A DNA stretch of 43,062 nt from contig VAXP01000115.1 in the NCBI GenBank assembly GCA_005884125.1, forward strand, positions 1 through 43,062. Direction: 5' to 3'. The notes under the pieces are model-generated. The model had not been told where the DNA came from. It searched no databases and saw nothing but the letters and a program-made list of their open reading frames with translations. Every line of letters starts with the position of its first letter. Within the stretch, counting starts at the first letter, position 1. The position numbers were made by a program, and so were the translations under genes. Below are positions 18,427 through 27,859 of the stretch, one piece after another. Source of the DNA: Actinomycetota bacterium. Lineage in GTDB: Bacteria; Actinomycetota; Acidimicrobiia; Acidimicrobiales; AC-35.

Positions 18427-19203
18427 GTGACCGTGCTGATAGGCACCTCAGGATGGCAGTACCGGGATTGGAGGGGCGCCTTCTACCCGGCCGAGCTGCC
18501 CCAGCGGGCGTGGCTCGAGCACTACGCCGCCTGCTTCGCCACGGTGGAGGTCAACAACGCCTTCTACCGCCTCCCCGCGCCGGGCACGTTCGCCGACTGG
18601 GCCGCCCGTACCCCGGATGACTTCTGCACCGCGGTCAAGGCCAGCCGCTACCTGACCCACGTCAAGCGCCTGCGCGACCCGGCCGAGCCAGTGAAGCGCT
18701 TCCTCGACCATGCTCGCCACCTGGGACCCAAGCTGGGCCCGGTTCTTCTCCAGCTCCCCCCGACGCTGAAGGCCGACCTGGCCGCGCTGGGCGAGACGCT
18801 GCGCCGCTTTCCCCCAGAGGTGAGGGTGGCCGTCGAGCTCCGCCATCCCTCATGGTTCGAGGCCGGGACGCGTGAGGTGCTCGAGGAGCACGGGGCCGCC
18901 TTGTGCCTGGCCGACAGCCAGCAACGGCGCACGCCGCTGTGGCGCACGGCGGGGTGGGGCTACCTGCGCATGCACCAGGGCCGGGCCACCCCCGAGCCGT
19001 GCTACGGGCGTCGGGCCCTGGCCGGGTGGGCCCGCAGGCTGGCCGACACGTGGGGCGACGGAGAGGACGTCTACGTGTACTTCAACAACGACACCCGGGC
19101 CTGCGCCGTGCGGGACGCGGCCGTCATGGCCCACCAGTTGGAGCGGGTCGGCCTGTCCCCCACCCGCGTGCCACCACCCCGGACGGTGCGGGTGGGACGG
19201 TGA
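18427..19203 (+). CDS. DUF72 (YecE-like) protein
   Basis: VLIGTSGWQYRDWRGAFYPAELPQRAWLEHYAACFATVEVNNAFYRLP ... VYVYFNNDTRACAVRDA. Confidence 0.92.
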   Translation: MTVLIGTSGWQYRDWRGAFYPAELPQRAWLEHYAACFATVEVNNAFYRLPAPGTFADWAARTPDDFCTAVKASRYLTHVKRLRDPAEPVKRFLDHARHLGPKLGPVLLQLPPTLKADLAALGETLRRFPPEVRVAVELRHPSWFEAGTREVLEEHGAALCLADSQQRRTPLWRTAGWGYLRMHQGRATPEPCYGRRALAGWARRLADTWGDGEDVYVYFNNDTRACAVRDAAVMAHQLERVGLSPTRVPPPRTVRVGR

Positions 19204-19221
19204 TGGTCGCGGAGAGATCGC

Positions 19222-20514
19222 TCAGGCGATGAGCTCGGCGCCGGCGAACCACCCTCGGAGAGCCTCGGGGACGGCCACGTAGCCGTCGGGCCGCCGGTAG
19301 GCCTCCACGATGGCGGCCCACACCCGGGGCACGGCCAGCGCCGAACCGTTGAGGGTGTGACAGGGCTCGGCACCCGAGCCCTGGGCCGGGCGGTAGCGGA
19401 TGTTGGCCCGCCGGGCCTGGTAGTCGCTGAACCACGACACCGAGGAGACCTCGAGCCACTGGTCGCACCCCGGCGCGTAGACCTCGAGGTCGAAGGTGCG
19501 CGCCGAGGAGGGCCCGAGGTCCCCGGCGCAGAGGTCCACCACGCGATAGGTCAGGCCCAGGCCCTGCAGGGCGGCCTCGGCCCTGGCCAGGAGGTCGGCG
19601 TGGACGCCCGCCGCTTGGCCCTGGGTGGTGTAGGCCAGGATCTCGACCTTGTCGAACTCGTGCACACGCAGCAGGCCGCGGGTGTCGCGCCCCGCCGACC
19701 CGGCCTCGCGACGGAAGCACGAGGTGTAGGCCATCAGGCGCAGGGGAAGGTCGGCCTCGGGGAGGATCTCGTCGCGCGCCAACGACGTGAGGGGGACCTC
19801 GGCGGTGGGGATGGCCCAGAGGTCGTCCCGCTCGATGTGGTAGGCGTCGTCGGCGAACTTGGGAAGGTGCCCGGTCGAGGTCATGGTCTCCGTGCGCACC
19901 AGCGTCGGGGGGCGGATCTCCTCGAATGCGTCCCGGTTGAGCTCCAGGCCGAACTGGACCAGGGCCCGGGCCAGGGTGGCGCCGCCCCTGCGGAACATCG
20001 GGAACATGGAGCCCGACAGCTTCGCTCCCCGCTCGAGGTCGAGGATCCCCAGGTGCGAGCCGATCTCCCAGTGAGGCACCCGCTGGTGCTCGGCGTAGGC
20101 GTCGACGGAAGCCTGGCCCGCGGGCGACCAGGTGCGCAGGACGACGTTGTCGGCGGGCGAGTCCCCGTCGGGGCAGTCCTCGGCGGGGATGTTGGGCACG
20201 AGGAGCAGCCGGTCGCGCAGGCTCTGGGCCAGGCGGTCGACCAGGGCATCGGCCTCCCGCTCCTCGGCACCCAGGTCCCGGCTCTCCTGCTTTAGCTTCT
20301 CGGCCCGGTCCCGTTCTCCGCTCCGGTAGGCGGCTTCGACCTCCTTGGAGAGCTGGCGGACCCGCGCTCGCAGCTCGTCGCGGTGAGCCGTGGCCGCCCG
20401 CAGTCGCTCGTCCAGCGCCAGCACCTCGCCGACCTCGGTGGCCCGGACCCCGCGCCGGGCCAGGGCGGCCTTCACCGCCGCGGGATCGGCGCGCACCTGG
20501 CGTATGTCGATCAT
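19222..20514 (-). CDS. serS: serine--tRNA ligase
   Basis: MIDIRQVRADPAAVKAALARRGV...; class II motifs TSCFRREAGSAGRDTRGLLRVHEFDKVEI; NGSALAVPRVWAAIVE. Confidence 0.97.
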   Translation of the reverse strand: MIDIRQVRADPAAVKAALARRGVRATEVGEVLALDERLRAATAHRDELRARVRQLSKEVEAAYRSGERDRAEKLKQESRDLGAEEREADALVDRLAQSLRDRLLLVPNIPAEDCPDGDSPADNVVLRTWSPAGQASVDAYAEHQRVPHWEIGSHLGILDLERGAKLSGSMFPMFRRGGATLARALVQFGLELNRDAFEEIRPPTLVRTETMTSTGHLPKFADDAYHIERDDLWAIPTAEVPLTSLARDEILPEADLPLRLMAYTSCFRREAGSAGRDTRGLLRVHEFDKVEILAYTTQGQAAGVHADLLARAEAALQGLGLTYRVVDLCAGDLGPSSARTFDLEVYAPGCDQWLEVSSVSWFSDYQARRANIRYRPAQGSGAEPCHTLNGSALAVPRVWAAIVEAYRRPDGYVAVPEALRGWFAGAELIA

Positions 20515-20524
20515 CTGAACGGCC

Positions 20525-20534
20525 ACGGTAGCGT
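20525..20534. promoter_or_regulatory. Overlapping divergent -10 elements: TACCGT (minus, serS) and TAGCGT (plus, ABC ATPase) sharing the TA at 20529-20530
   Basis: ACGGTAGCGT; plus TAGCGT-N8-GTG(20543); minus TACCGT-N10-ATG(20514). Confidence 0.55.
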
Positions 20535-20542
20535 GCGCCGCC

Positions 20543-21460
20543 GTGGCCGCCATCGACGTTTCCGGCCTCGTCGTGCGCTACGGCGAGGTCACCGCGGTGG
20601 ACGGCCTCGACCTCTCGGCCGACGCGGGATCGGTCCTCGCGCTGCTGGGACCCAACGGCGCGGGGAAGACCACCACGGTGGAGACGCTGGAGGGCTACCG
20701 GAGGCCCACGGCAGGACGGGTGCGCGTCATGGGCCTGGATCCCGTCACCGATCGCAGGCGCCTGGCGCCGCTCATCGGGGTCATGCTCCAGCGCGGGGGC
20801 GTGTATCCCACGATGAGCGCACGCGACGCGCTGGGGCTCTTCGCCGCCTACTACGACGACCCCGTGAGCCCGGCCCAGCTCCTCGACCTCGTCGATCTCG
20901 CCGCCGTGGCCCGACGTCCGTGGCGGACGCTGTCGGGGGGCGAGCAGCAGCGGGTATCGCTGGCCCTGGCCCTCGTCGGGCGGCCCCGGGTGGCGTTCCT
21001 CGACGAGCCCACCGCCGGCATGGACCCCGCGGCCCGACAGCTGCTGTGGTCCGTCGTGCGCCGCCTGCGCGACGACGGGGTGTGCGTGCTCATGACCACG
21101 CACTACCTGGAGGAGGCGGAGCGGCTGGCGGACAGGGTGGTGATCATCGACGGCGGCCGGGCCGTGGCCGAGGGGACCCCGGCCGAGCTCGTCTCCGCCG
21201 GGGGCGGGCGGGAGATCCGCTTCGGCGCGCCCGCCGGCATCGACACCGCCGCCCTGGGGGCGGCGGTGGAGGCGGCCGTGGCCGAGGAGCGACCGGGGGA
21301 GTACCTCGTGGCCGGGGCGGCGACGCCGGCCCGGGTCGCATCGCTCACGGCCTGGCTGGCGGAGCGCCAGCTCCCCCTGGCCGACCTGCGGGCGGGAAGG
21401 CAGACGCTGGAGGACGTCTTCCTGCGCCTGACCGGGGAGAGGGCGGAGGCGGGTCGGTGA
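20543..21460 (+). CDS. ABC transporter ATP-binding protein (ABC-2 exporter type)
   Basis: LGPNGAGKTTTVETLEGYRRPTAG, TLSGGEQQRVSLALALVGRPRVAFLDEPTAGMDP. Confidence 0.93.
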   Translation: MAAIDVSGLVVRYGEVTAVDGLDLSADAGSVLALLGPNGAGKTTTVETLEGYRRPTAGRVRVMGLDPVTDRRRLAPLIGVMLQRGGVYPTMSARDALGLFAAYYDDPVSPAQLLDLVDLAAVARRPWRTLSGGEQQRVSLALALVGRPRVAFLDEPTAGMDPAARQLLWSVVRRLRDDGVCVLMTTHYLEEAERLADRVVIIDGGRAVAEGTPAELVSAGGGREIRFGAPAGIDTAALGAAVEAAVAEERPGEYLVAGAATPARVASLTAWLAERQLPLADLRAGRQTLEDVFLRLTGERAEAGR

Positions 21461-22182
21461 AGCCGCGGCCCGTCATCGCCCAGGCTCGCGCCGAGATCCT
21501 CATGACCTTGCGCCGGGGGGAGTCGCTGCTTTTGGCGCTGGGTATCCCCGTGCTGCTGCTCGTGTTCTTCTCCGAGGTCGACGTGCTCCCTGTGGGCACC
21601 CGTCACCCGGTCACCTTCCTGGCCCCGGGGGTCCTCGCCCTGGCGGTCATGTCCACCGCCATGGTCGGCCTGGGCATCGCCACCGGCTTCGAGCGCAGCT
21701 ACGGAGTGCTCAAGCGGCTGGGCACGACGCCTCTTGGCCGGCCCGCGCTGCTCACGGCCAAGACCGCGGCCATCCTCGTGGTCGAGGTCGTGCAGGTGGC
21801 CGTGCTCGTTCCCGTGGCCCTGGCGCTGGGGTGGGACCCTTCCGGCGGCGTGCTCGCGGCACTGGGCGCGGTGCTGGTGGCCACCGTCGCCTTCGCCGGA
21901 CTGGGGCTGCTCATGGCCGGCACCCTGCGAGCCGAGGTGACGCTGGCCGCGGCCAACGGCCTCTACCTTCTCCTGCTGCTGTTGGGCGGGATGGTGGTGC
22001 CCCTGGCCAAGCTTCCCGGAGGGCTGCGGGCCCTGGCTCGCCTGCTCCCGGCCGCCGCCCTCTCCGACGTCCTGCACGCCTCCCTGGGAGGCGACCCCAC
22101 GCCCGCTCGGGCGTGGGCCGTCCTGGCCGCGTGGGCCGTGGTCGCCCCCGCGCTGGCGGCCGCGGCCTTCCGTTGGGAGTGA
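21457..22182 (+). CDS. ABC-2 type transporter permease
   Basis: VKPRPVIAQARAEILMTLRRGESLLLALGIPVLLLVFF..., six TM-like segments; GTGA overlap with the ATPase gene. Confidence 0.9.
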   Translation: MKPRPVIAQARAEILMTLRRGESLLLALGIPVLLLVFFSEVDVLPVGTRHPVTFLAPGVLALAVMSTAMVGLGIATGFERSYGVLKRLGTTPLGRPALLTAKTAAILVVEVVQVAVLVPVALALGWDPSGGVLAALGAVLVATVAFAGLGLLMAGTLRAEVTLAAANGLYLLLLLLGGMVVPLAKLPGGLRALARLLPAAALSDVLHASLGGDPTPARAWAVLAAWAVVAPALAAAAFRWE

Positions 22183-22314
22183 AGGGGCGCTGAAAGCCCG
22201 ATTCGCGGTTTCGCTCCAGACCCGCGACCGACAGCGGCGGCTGTTTTCGTAGGGCGCGCCTTCTTCCTCCTCGCGGTGAGCGGTGTCACAATGACGCTCG
22301 GGGAGAGAAGGTGA

Positions 22315-23154
22315 GTGGGCGCAATGCGCCAGGCGGACACGATCGCGACAGGTGAGGGCACGACGCTTCTCGGCGTCACCGGGCTGGAGGTCGTCTACAG
22401 CGACGTCATCCTCGTCCTGAGGGGCGTCAGCCTGGCCGTGCCTCCCGGGTCCATCGTCGCCCTGTTGGGAGCCAACGGCGCGGGCAAGACCACCTTGCTG
22501 AGGGCGGTGACCGGGCTGCTCCCGCTGCACCGGGGACGGATCACCAAGGGCCACGTGACCCTGGACGGCCGGCCCGTTGCCGGCCGGGACCCGGCCGAGA
22601 TGGTGCGGGCGGGCCTGAGCCAGGTGATGGAGGGCCGCAGGATCTTCGCCGAGCTCACCGTGGAGGACAACCTGCGGGCCGGGGGCTACGTGGTCCGCTC
22701 CCGGGCCGGGCTGCGCGAAGCCTACGAGAGGGTCATGGGGCTGTTCCCCATCCTGGCCGAGCGCCGCGGTCAGGTCGCGGGCTACCTGTCGGGCGGAGAG
22801 CAGCAGATGCTGAGCATGGGCCGGGCACTGATGCCGTCGCCCCGGCTCCTGCTGCTCGACGAACCCTCTCTCGGGCTCGCTCCTATCATCGTCGAGCAGA
22901 TCGCCAAGATCATCAAGGAGATCAACGCCCAGGGCACGGCCATCCTGCTCGTGGAGCAGAACGCGACCATGGCCCTGTCCATCGCCGACTACGGCTACGT
23001 CCTCGAGCACGGCCGGGTGGTGAAGGACGCACCCGCGCCCGAGCTGCTCGCCGACCGGGACATCCAGGAGTTCTACCTTGGCGTGGGTGAGGCCGGTCGC
23101 AGGTCGTACCGGGACGTGAAGACCTACCGGCGGCGCAAGCGGTGGACGGCGTGA
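22315..23154 (+). CDS. livF: branched-chain amino acid-type ABC transporter ATP-binding protein (LivF-like)
   Basis: LLGANGAGKTTLLRAVTGLLPLHRG, YLSGGEQQMLSMGRALMPSPRLLLLDEPSLGLAPIIVEQI. Start may be ATG 22324. Confidence 0.9.
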   Translation: MGAMRQADTIATGEGTTLLGVTGLEVVYSDVILVLRGVSLAVPPGSIVALLGANGAGKTTLLRAVTGLLPLHRGRITKGHVTLDGRPVAGRDPAEMVRAGLSQVMEGRRIFAELTVEDNLRAGGYVVRSRAGLREAYERVMGLFPILAERRGQVAGYLSGGEQQMLSMGRALMPSPRLLLLDEPSLGLAPIIVEQIAKIIKEINAQGTAILLVEQNATMALSIADYGYVLEHGRVVKDAPAPELLADRDIQEFYLGVGEAGRRSYRDVKTYRRRKRWTA

Positions 23155-24005
23155 GCGACCTGCTCGAGTTCCGGGAGGTGAGCCTGCGCTTCGGCGGCGT
23201 GCAGGCCCTCTCCCACGTGAGCTTCATCGTCGCCAACGACGAGCTGCTGGCGGTGATCGGCCCCAACGGCGCGGGCAAGACATCCATCTTCAACTGCCTC
23301 AACGGCGTCTACCGGCCCCAGCAGGGCTCCATCCGCCTGGAGGGCACGGAGCTGATCGGGCGCCGGCCCGCCGCCATCGCCGCCCTGGGCGTGGCCCGCA
23401 CCTTTCAGAACCTGGCCCTGTTCACCAACCTCGACGTGGTCGACAACCTCATGCTCGGGCGTCACCACCTCATGCGCACCGGGTTCGTGAGCGGCGCCCT
23501 GTGGTGGGGCCGGGCCAAGTCCGAGGAGGTCAGCCACCGGCGCAGATGCGAGGAGATCATCGATCTGCTCGAGCTGCAGCCCTACCGCCACGCCCGGGTG
23601 GGAACGCTCCCCTACGGGATCAAGAAGCGCATCGAGCTGGCGCGGGCCCTGTGCATGGACCCCAAGCTCCTCCTGCTCGACGAACCGGTGGCGGGCATGA
23701 ACCTGGAGGAGACGGAGGACACGGCCCGCTACATCCTCGAGGTCCGGGAGCGCCTGGGCATCTCCGTCATCCTCGTCGAGCACGACATGCGCATGGTCAT
23801 GGACATAGCCGACCGGGTAGTGGTCCTCGACTTCGGCCTGGTGATCGCCACCGGGGCGCCGGCCGAGGTGCAGTCCGACCCGGCCGTGATCGCGGCCTAC
23901 CTCGGGACCCCGGCCGAGGCGGTGGCCGGGACCGGCGAGCACCCGGCCGCGGCCGGCGGCGGGGCCAAGGCCGCAGCCGCGGCCTCGTGGTGGGCCGACC
24001 GGTGA
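23151..24005 (+). CDS. livG: branched-chain amino acid-type ABC transporter ATP-binding protein (LivG-like)
   Basis: IGPNGAGKTSIFNCLNGVYRPQQG, ARTFQNLALFTNLDVVDNLMLGRH, LPYGIKKRIELARALCMDPKLLLLDEPVAGMN; GTGA overlap at 23151. Confidence 0.9.
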   Translation: MSDLLEFREVSLRFGGVQALSHVSFIVANDELLAVIGPNGAGKTSIFNCLNGVYRPQQGSIRLEGTELIGRRPAAIAALGVARTFQNLALFTNLDVVDNLMLGRHHLMRTGFVSGALWWGRAKSEEVSHRRRCEEIIDLLELQPYRHARVGTLPYGIKKRIELARALCMDPKLLLLDEPVAGMNLEETEDTARYILEVRERLGISVILVEHDMRMVMDIADRVVVLDFGLVIATGAPAEVQSDPAVIAAYLGTPAEAVAGTGEHPAAAGGGAKAAAAASWWADR

Positions 24006-25843
24006 TCACGACCGCCCCCGGCCCCGTGGCGTCGGGTGAGCAGGGTGACGACCCGGCCCCGTCGACCCTGCCCGGGCTGCTCCTGGCCCACGTCCGGGCC
24101 CGGCCTGCCGCGGTGGCGCTGCGCAAGAAGAACCTGGGCCGGTGGCGCGAGTACTCGTGGGAGGAGTACGGGACGAGGTCGGCCCGCACCGGCCTCGGCC
24201 TCCTCGAGCTCGGCGTCCAGGCCGGCGACCGCGTCGCCATCCACAGCGAGAACCGGCCTTCATGGCTCTTCGCCGACCTGGGCATCCAGGGCATCGGCGC
24301 CGTCACCGTGGGCATCTACCCGACGTCGCCCGCCACCGAGGTGGAGTACCTGCTCAGCCACTCCGGCTCGGTCGTGCTCTTCGCCGAGGACGAGGAGCAG
24401 CTGGACAAGGCCCTGTCCGTGCGGGGCCGGCTCGCCGACCTGCGCACCATCGTCGTCATCGACCCCCGGGGCGTGAAGCAGCTGGACGACCCGATGATCA
24501 TGACCTTGGCCGAGCTGGAAGGCCTGGGGGAGCGCAGGCAGCTGGAGGACTACGCCGAGCGGGTCGCGGCCCTGGACCCGTCGAGCATGGCCATCATCGT
24601 CTACACGTCGGGCACGACCGGCCCGCCCAAGGGGGCCATGCTCAGCCACGCCAACCTGCTCAGCGCGGGCTCCTCGCTGCGCCAGGCCTTCGGCACCCGT
24701 CCCGACGACGAGGTCCTCTCCTACCTACCCCTCTGCCACGTCGCCGAGCGCCTGGGCTCGACCGTGAACGCCCTCGCCGCCGGGTACGTCGTGAACTTCG
24801 GGGAGGGCGGGGAGTCGTTCCCCAACGACCTCTACGAGGTCCAGCCCACCGTGTTCCTGGGCGTGCCCCGGGTGTGGGAGAAGATGATGGCGTCCATCCA
24901 GATCCGCATGGCCGACGCCAGCCGGCTCAAGCGGCTCACCTACCGCTTCTCGCTGGCCCTGGGGCGAGGCCTGGCCCGGCGACGCATGGCCGGACGGCTC
25001 GGGCTCCGAGGTCGCATCGGCGCGGCCGTGGGCTCGGTCCTGGTGTTCCGGCCCCTCAGGGACAAGCTCGGCCTGGGCCGCGTCCGGGTCGCCATCTCGG
25101 GAGCGGCCCCGGTGGCCCCCCAGGTGCTCGAGTTCCTCTGGGCCCTGGGTGTCCCTGTGCGGGAGGGCTACGGCCAGACGGAGGGGAGTGCCCTGGCCAC
25201 CTTCACGCCCCTCCATGACGTGCGCATCGGCAAGGTGGGCACGGCCGAGCCGGGCGTGGAGCTCCGCATCGCCCCCGACGGCGAGATCCTGGTGCGTAGC
25301 CCCGGGGTGTTCCTGGGCTACTTCCGAGACCCCGAGGCCACGGCCCAGGCCATCGACGACCAGGGCTGGCTCAGCACCGGGGACGTGGGCGAGCTGGATG
25401 ACGCCGGCTTCCTCACCATCACCGACCGCAAGAAGGACATCATCATCACCTCCGGGGGAAAGAACATCTCCCCGTCGGAGATAGAGAACCGCCTCAAGGT
25501 GTCACCCTATGTGCGCGAGGCCGTCATCGTGGGCGACGGCCGCAAGTACCTCACCGCCCTCGTCGGGATCGAGGCGGACACCGTGGGCGACTGGGCCACC
25601 CGCCGGAACCTGTCCTTCACCACCTATAGGGACCTGTCGGCCAAGCCCGAGGTCACAGAGCTCATCGGCGTCTGGGTCGAGGAGGTCAACCGCGACCTGG
25701 CCCAGGTGGAGACGGTCAAGCGCTTCACGCTCCTTCCCAAGGAGCTCGACCACGAGGAGGGCGAGCTCACCGCCACCCAGAAGGTCAAGCGAGCCGCCAT
25801 CGCCCGCGAGTTCTCGGACCTCATCGAGGCGATGTACCGGTGA
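24002..25843 (+). CDS. AMP-dependent long-chain acyl-CoA synthetase/ligase
   Basis: IIVYTSGTTGPPKGAMLSHANLL, GYGQTEG, WLSTGDVGELDDAGFLTITDRKKDIIITSGGKNISPSEIE. Confidence 0.95.
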   Translation: MITTAPGPVASGEQGDDPAPSTLPGLLLAHVRARPAAVALRKKNLGRWREYSWEEYGTRSARTGLGLLELGVQAGDRVAIHSENRPSWLFADLGIQGIGAVTVGIYPTSPATEVEYLLSHSGSVVLFAEDEEQLDKALSVRGRLADLRTIVVIDPRGVKQLDDPMIMTLAELEGLGERRQLEDYAERVAALDPSSMAIIVYTSGTTGPPKGAMLSHANLLSAGSSLRQAFGTRPDDEVLSYLPLCHVAERLGSTVNALAAGYVVNFGEGGESFPNDLYEVQPTVFLGVPRVWEKMMASIQIRMADASRLKRLTYRFSLALGRGLARRRMAGRLGLRGRIGAAVGSVLVFRPLRDKLGLGRVRVAISGAAPVAPQVLEFLWALGVPVREGYGQTEGSALATFTPLHDVRIGKVGTAEPGVELRIAPDGEILVRSPGVFLGYFRDPEATAQAIDDQGWLSTGDVGELDDAGFLTITDRKKDIIITSGGKNISPSEIENRLKVSPYVREAVIVGDGRKYLTALVGIEADTVGDWATRRNLSFTTYRDLSAKPEVTELIGVWVEEVNRDLAQVETVKRFTLLPKELDHEEGELTATQKVKRAAIAREFSDLIEAMYR

Positions 25844-26748
25844 CCAACTTCCTGCAGCTCTGCTTCGCCGGTCTCGCCCTAGGGGCCCTCTACGCCCTGG
25901 TGGCCCTGGGCTTCGTCGTCATCTACAAGTCGACGGGCGTGATCAACTTCGCCCAGGGCGGCCTCGTCATCCTGGGCGCCTACCTGACCTACAACGCCCA
26001 CCACACATGGGGGCTCCCCTTCTACCTGGCTGTCCCCGTGGCCATGGCCATCTGCGCCCTGGTCGGCGCGGCCACCGAGCGGGTCGTCCTGCGCCGCATG
26101 GTGGGTCAGCCCCCCTTCGCGGTGATCATGGTGACGATCGGCCTGCTCTTCATCCTCGAGCAGGCGGTGACGTCGATCTGGGGCTTCAACCAGCTCGACC
26201 TGGGCGATCCGTGGGGCATCAAGAAGGTCACCGTGGGCGGCCTCAACCTGGCCCAGAAGGACCTGTGGACCATCGTTCTGGCCGCGGCCGCCCTGGCCGC
26301 CTTCTTCGTCTTCTTCCGCTACTCGCGCATGGGCGTGGCCATGAGGGCCACCGCCTTCGACCAGGAGGCGGCCGTGGCCCAGGGCATCAGCGCCCGGCGG
26401 GTCTTCGCCGTGTCCTGGGCCATCGCCGCGGCCGTGGCCACCATCGCCGGGGTCATGCTGGCCGCGGGCGGGGGAGGCCTGCACAGCGACCTCGACATCA
26501 TCGCCCTGCTCGCCTTCCCCGCCATCATCCTGGGGGGCCTGGATTCCCCCGGGGGCGCCATCGTCGGCGGGATCATCATCGGCATCACCCAGAACCTGAC
26601 GGCCGGCTACCAGGGAACGGGGGCCAACCACTACTTAGGCTTCCTGGGCGGCGGGTTCAGCAGCGTCATGCCCTACGTGGTGATGATCGTGATCCTCATG
26701 GTCCGCCCCTACGGCCTGTTCGGCACCAGGGAGGTGCGCAGAATCTGA
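25840..26748 (+). CDS. livH: branched-chain amino acid-type ABC permease (LivH-like)
   Basis: LCFAGLALGALYALVALGFVVIYKSTGVINFAQGGLVILGAYLTY. Confidence 0.93.
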   Translation: MTNFLQLCFAGLALGALYALVALGFVVIYKSTGVINFAQGGLVILGAYLTYNAHHTWGLPFYLAVPVAMAICALVGAATERVVLRRMVGQPPFAVIMVTIGLLFILEQAVTSIWGFNQLDLGDPWGIKKVTVGGLNLAQKDLWTIVLAAAALAAFFVFFRYSRMGVAMRATAFDQEAAVAQGISARRVFAVSWAIAAAVATIAGVMLAAGGGGLHSDLDIIALLAFPAIILGGLDSPGGAIVGGIIIGITQNLTAGYQGTGANHYLGFLGGGFSSVMPYVVMIVILMVRPYGLFGTREVRRI

Positions 26749-27854
26749 TGCCCCGCCTCCGCAACCTTCACATGACCCTGCGCTACCAGGACGACCTGCG
26801 CCTCTTCCGCTCCCGATATGCCAGAGCCGCCGTGCTCGCCCTGCTGGTCGGGGGTGTCCTCTTCCCCCTGTCGTTCAAGAGCGAGTTCTGGCTGTCAGTG
26901 CTCGACTATGCGGGCATCGCCGCAATCGGCGCCATCGGCCTCAACCTCCTGACCGGCTACACGGGGCAGGTGTCCCTCGGCCACGCCTTCTTCATCGGGG
27001 TAGGGGCGTACTGCGCTGTGTTCTTCGGCGGCCACCACCACGTCAACCTGCTGATCTGGCTGGGCGCGGCCGCGGTCATCGGCGGGCTGATAGGCGGGCT
27101 CGTCGGTCCCTTCGCCCTGCGCCTGCGAGGCAGCTACCTGGCCATCGTCTCCCTGGGGCTGGTCTTCCTGGGTCTCCACGTGTTCCGCAACTGGACGCAG
27201 CTGACCGGGGGACCGGGGGGGACGTCGGTGGCGCCCCCGCTCAAGCTCGGCCCCCTTGACTTCACCAAGCTGCAGATCGGCAACCAGGTCTACAGCCGCA
27301 ACCAGAGCTTCTTCCTGCTCATCTGGGCCATCGTCGGCCTCACCGCGCTGGTCAGCAAGAACATCGTGCGGTCCCGTCCCGGGCGGGCCATGCAGGCCAT
27401 ACGCGACAGGGACGTGGCCGCCGAGGTCGTGGGCGTCCGCCTGGCCCGCTACAAGATCGGCGCCTTCGTGGTCTCCAGCGCCCTGGCCGCGGTGGCGGGG
27501 GCCCTCTTCGGTGCCTACCAGCAGTTCGTGCAGCCGGACAACTGGAGCCTTTTCGTGTCCATCCAGTACATCGCCATCATCATCGTGGGCGGCATCGGCA
27601 GCATCTACGGGTCGGTCCTCGGTGCCCTCTTCGTCGGCGCCGTCCCCCAGCTGGTAGACCGCTACAGCAAGAGCATCCCCTTCGTGGCCAAGACGGCGGT
27701 GGGCAGCAGCGGCTTCCACCTTTCCGTCTTCCAGCTCAACCAGATCATCTTCGGTGCGCTGATCGTGCTCTTCCTGGTGCTAGAACCCCGGGGGCTGGCC
27801 GCAGTGTGGCAACGCCTCAAGACCTACCTGAGGGCCTGGCCCTTCTCCTACTGA
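26748..27854 (+). CDS. livM: branched-chain amino acid-type ABC permease (LivM-like)
   Basis: GLNLLTGYTGQVSLGHAFFIGVGAYCAVFFG, RDRDVAAEVVGVRLARYKIGAFVVSSALAAVAGALFGAY; TGATG overlap. Confidence 0.93.
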   Translation: MPRLRNLHMTLRYQDDLRLFRSRYARAAVLALLVGGVLFPLSFKSEFWLSVLDYAGIAAIGAIGLNLLTGYTGQVSLGHAFFIGVGAYCAVFFGGHHHVNLLIWLGAAAVIGGLIGGLVGPFALRLRGSYLAIVSLGLVFLGLHVFRNWTQLTGGPGGTSVAPPLKLGPLDFTKLQIGNQVYSRNQSFFLLIWAIVGLTALVSKNIVRSRPGRAMQAIRDRDVAAEVVGVRLARYKIGAFVVSSALAAVAGALFGAYQQFVQPDNWSLFVSIQYIAIIIVGGIGSIYGSVLGALFVGAVPQLVDRYSKSIPFVAKTAVGSSGFHLSVFQLNQIIFGALIVLFLVLEPRGLAAVWQRLKTYLRAWPFSY

Positions 27855-27859
27855 CAACC

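Noticed and set aside
22224-22250. ACAGC-ggcg-GCTGT-TTTC hairpin after the ABC-2 permease as an intrinsic terminator
   Set aside because: Only a 5-bp stem and a short T run; too weak to call.
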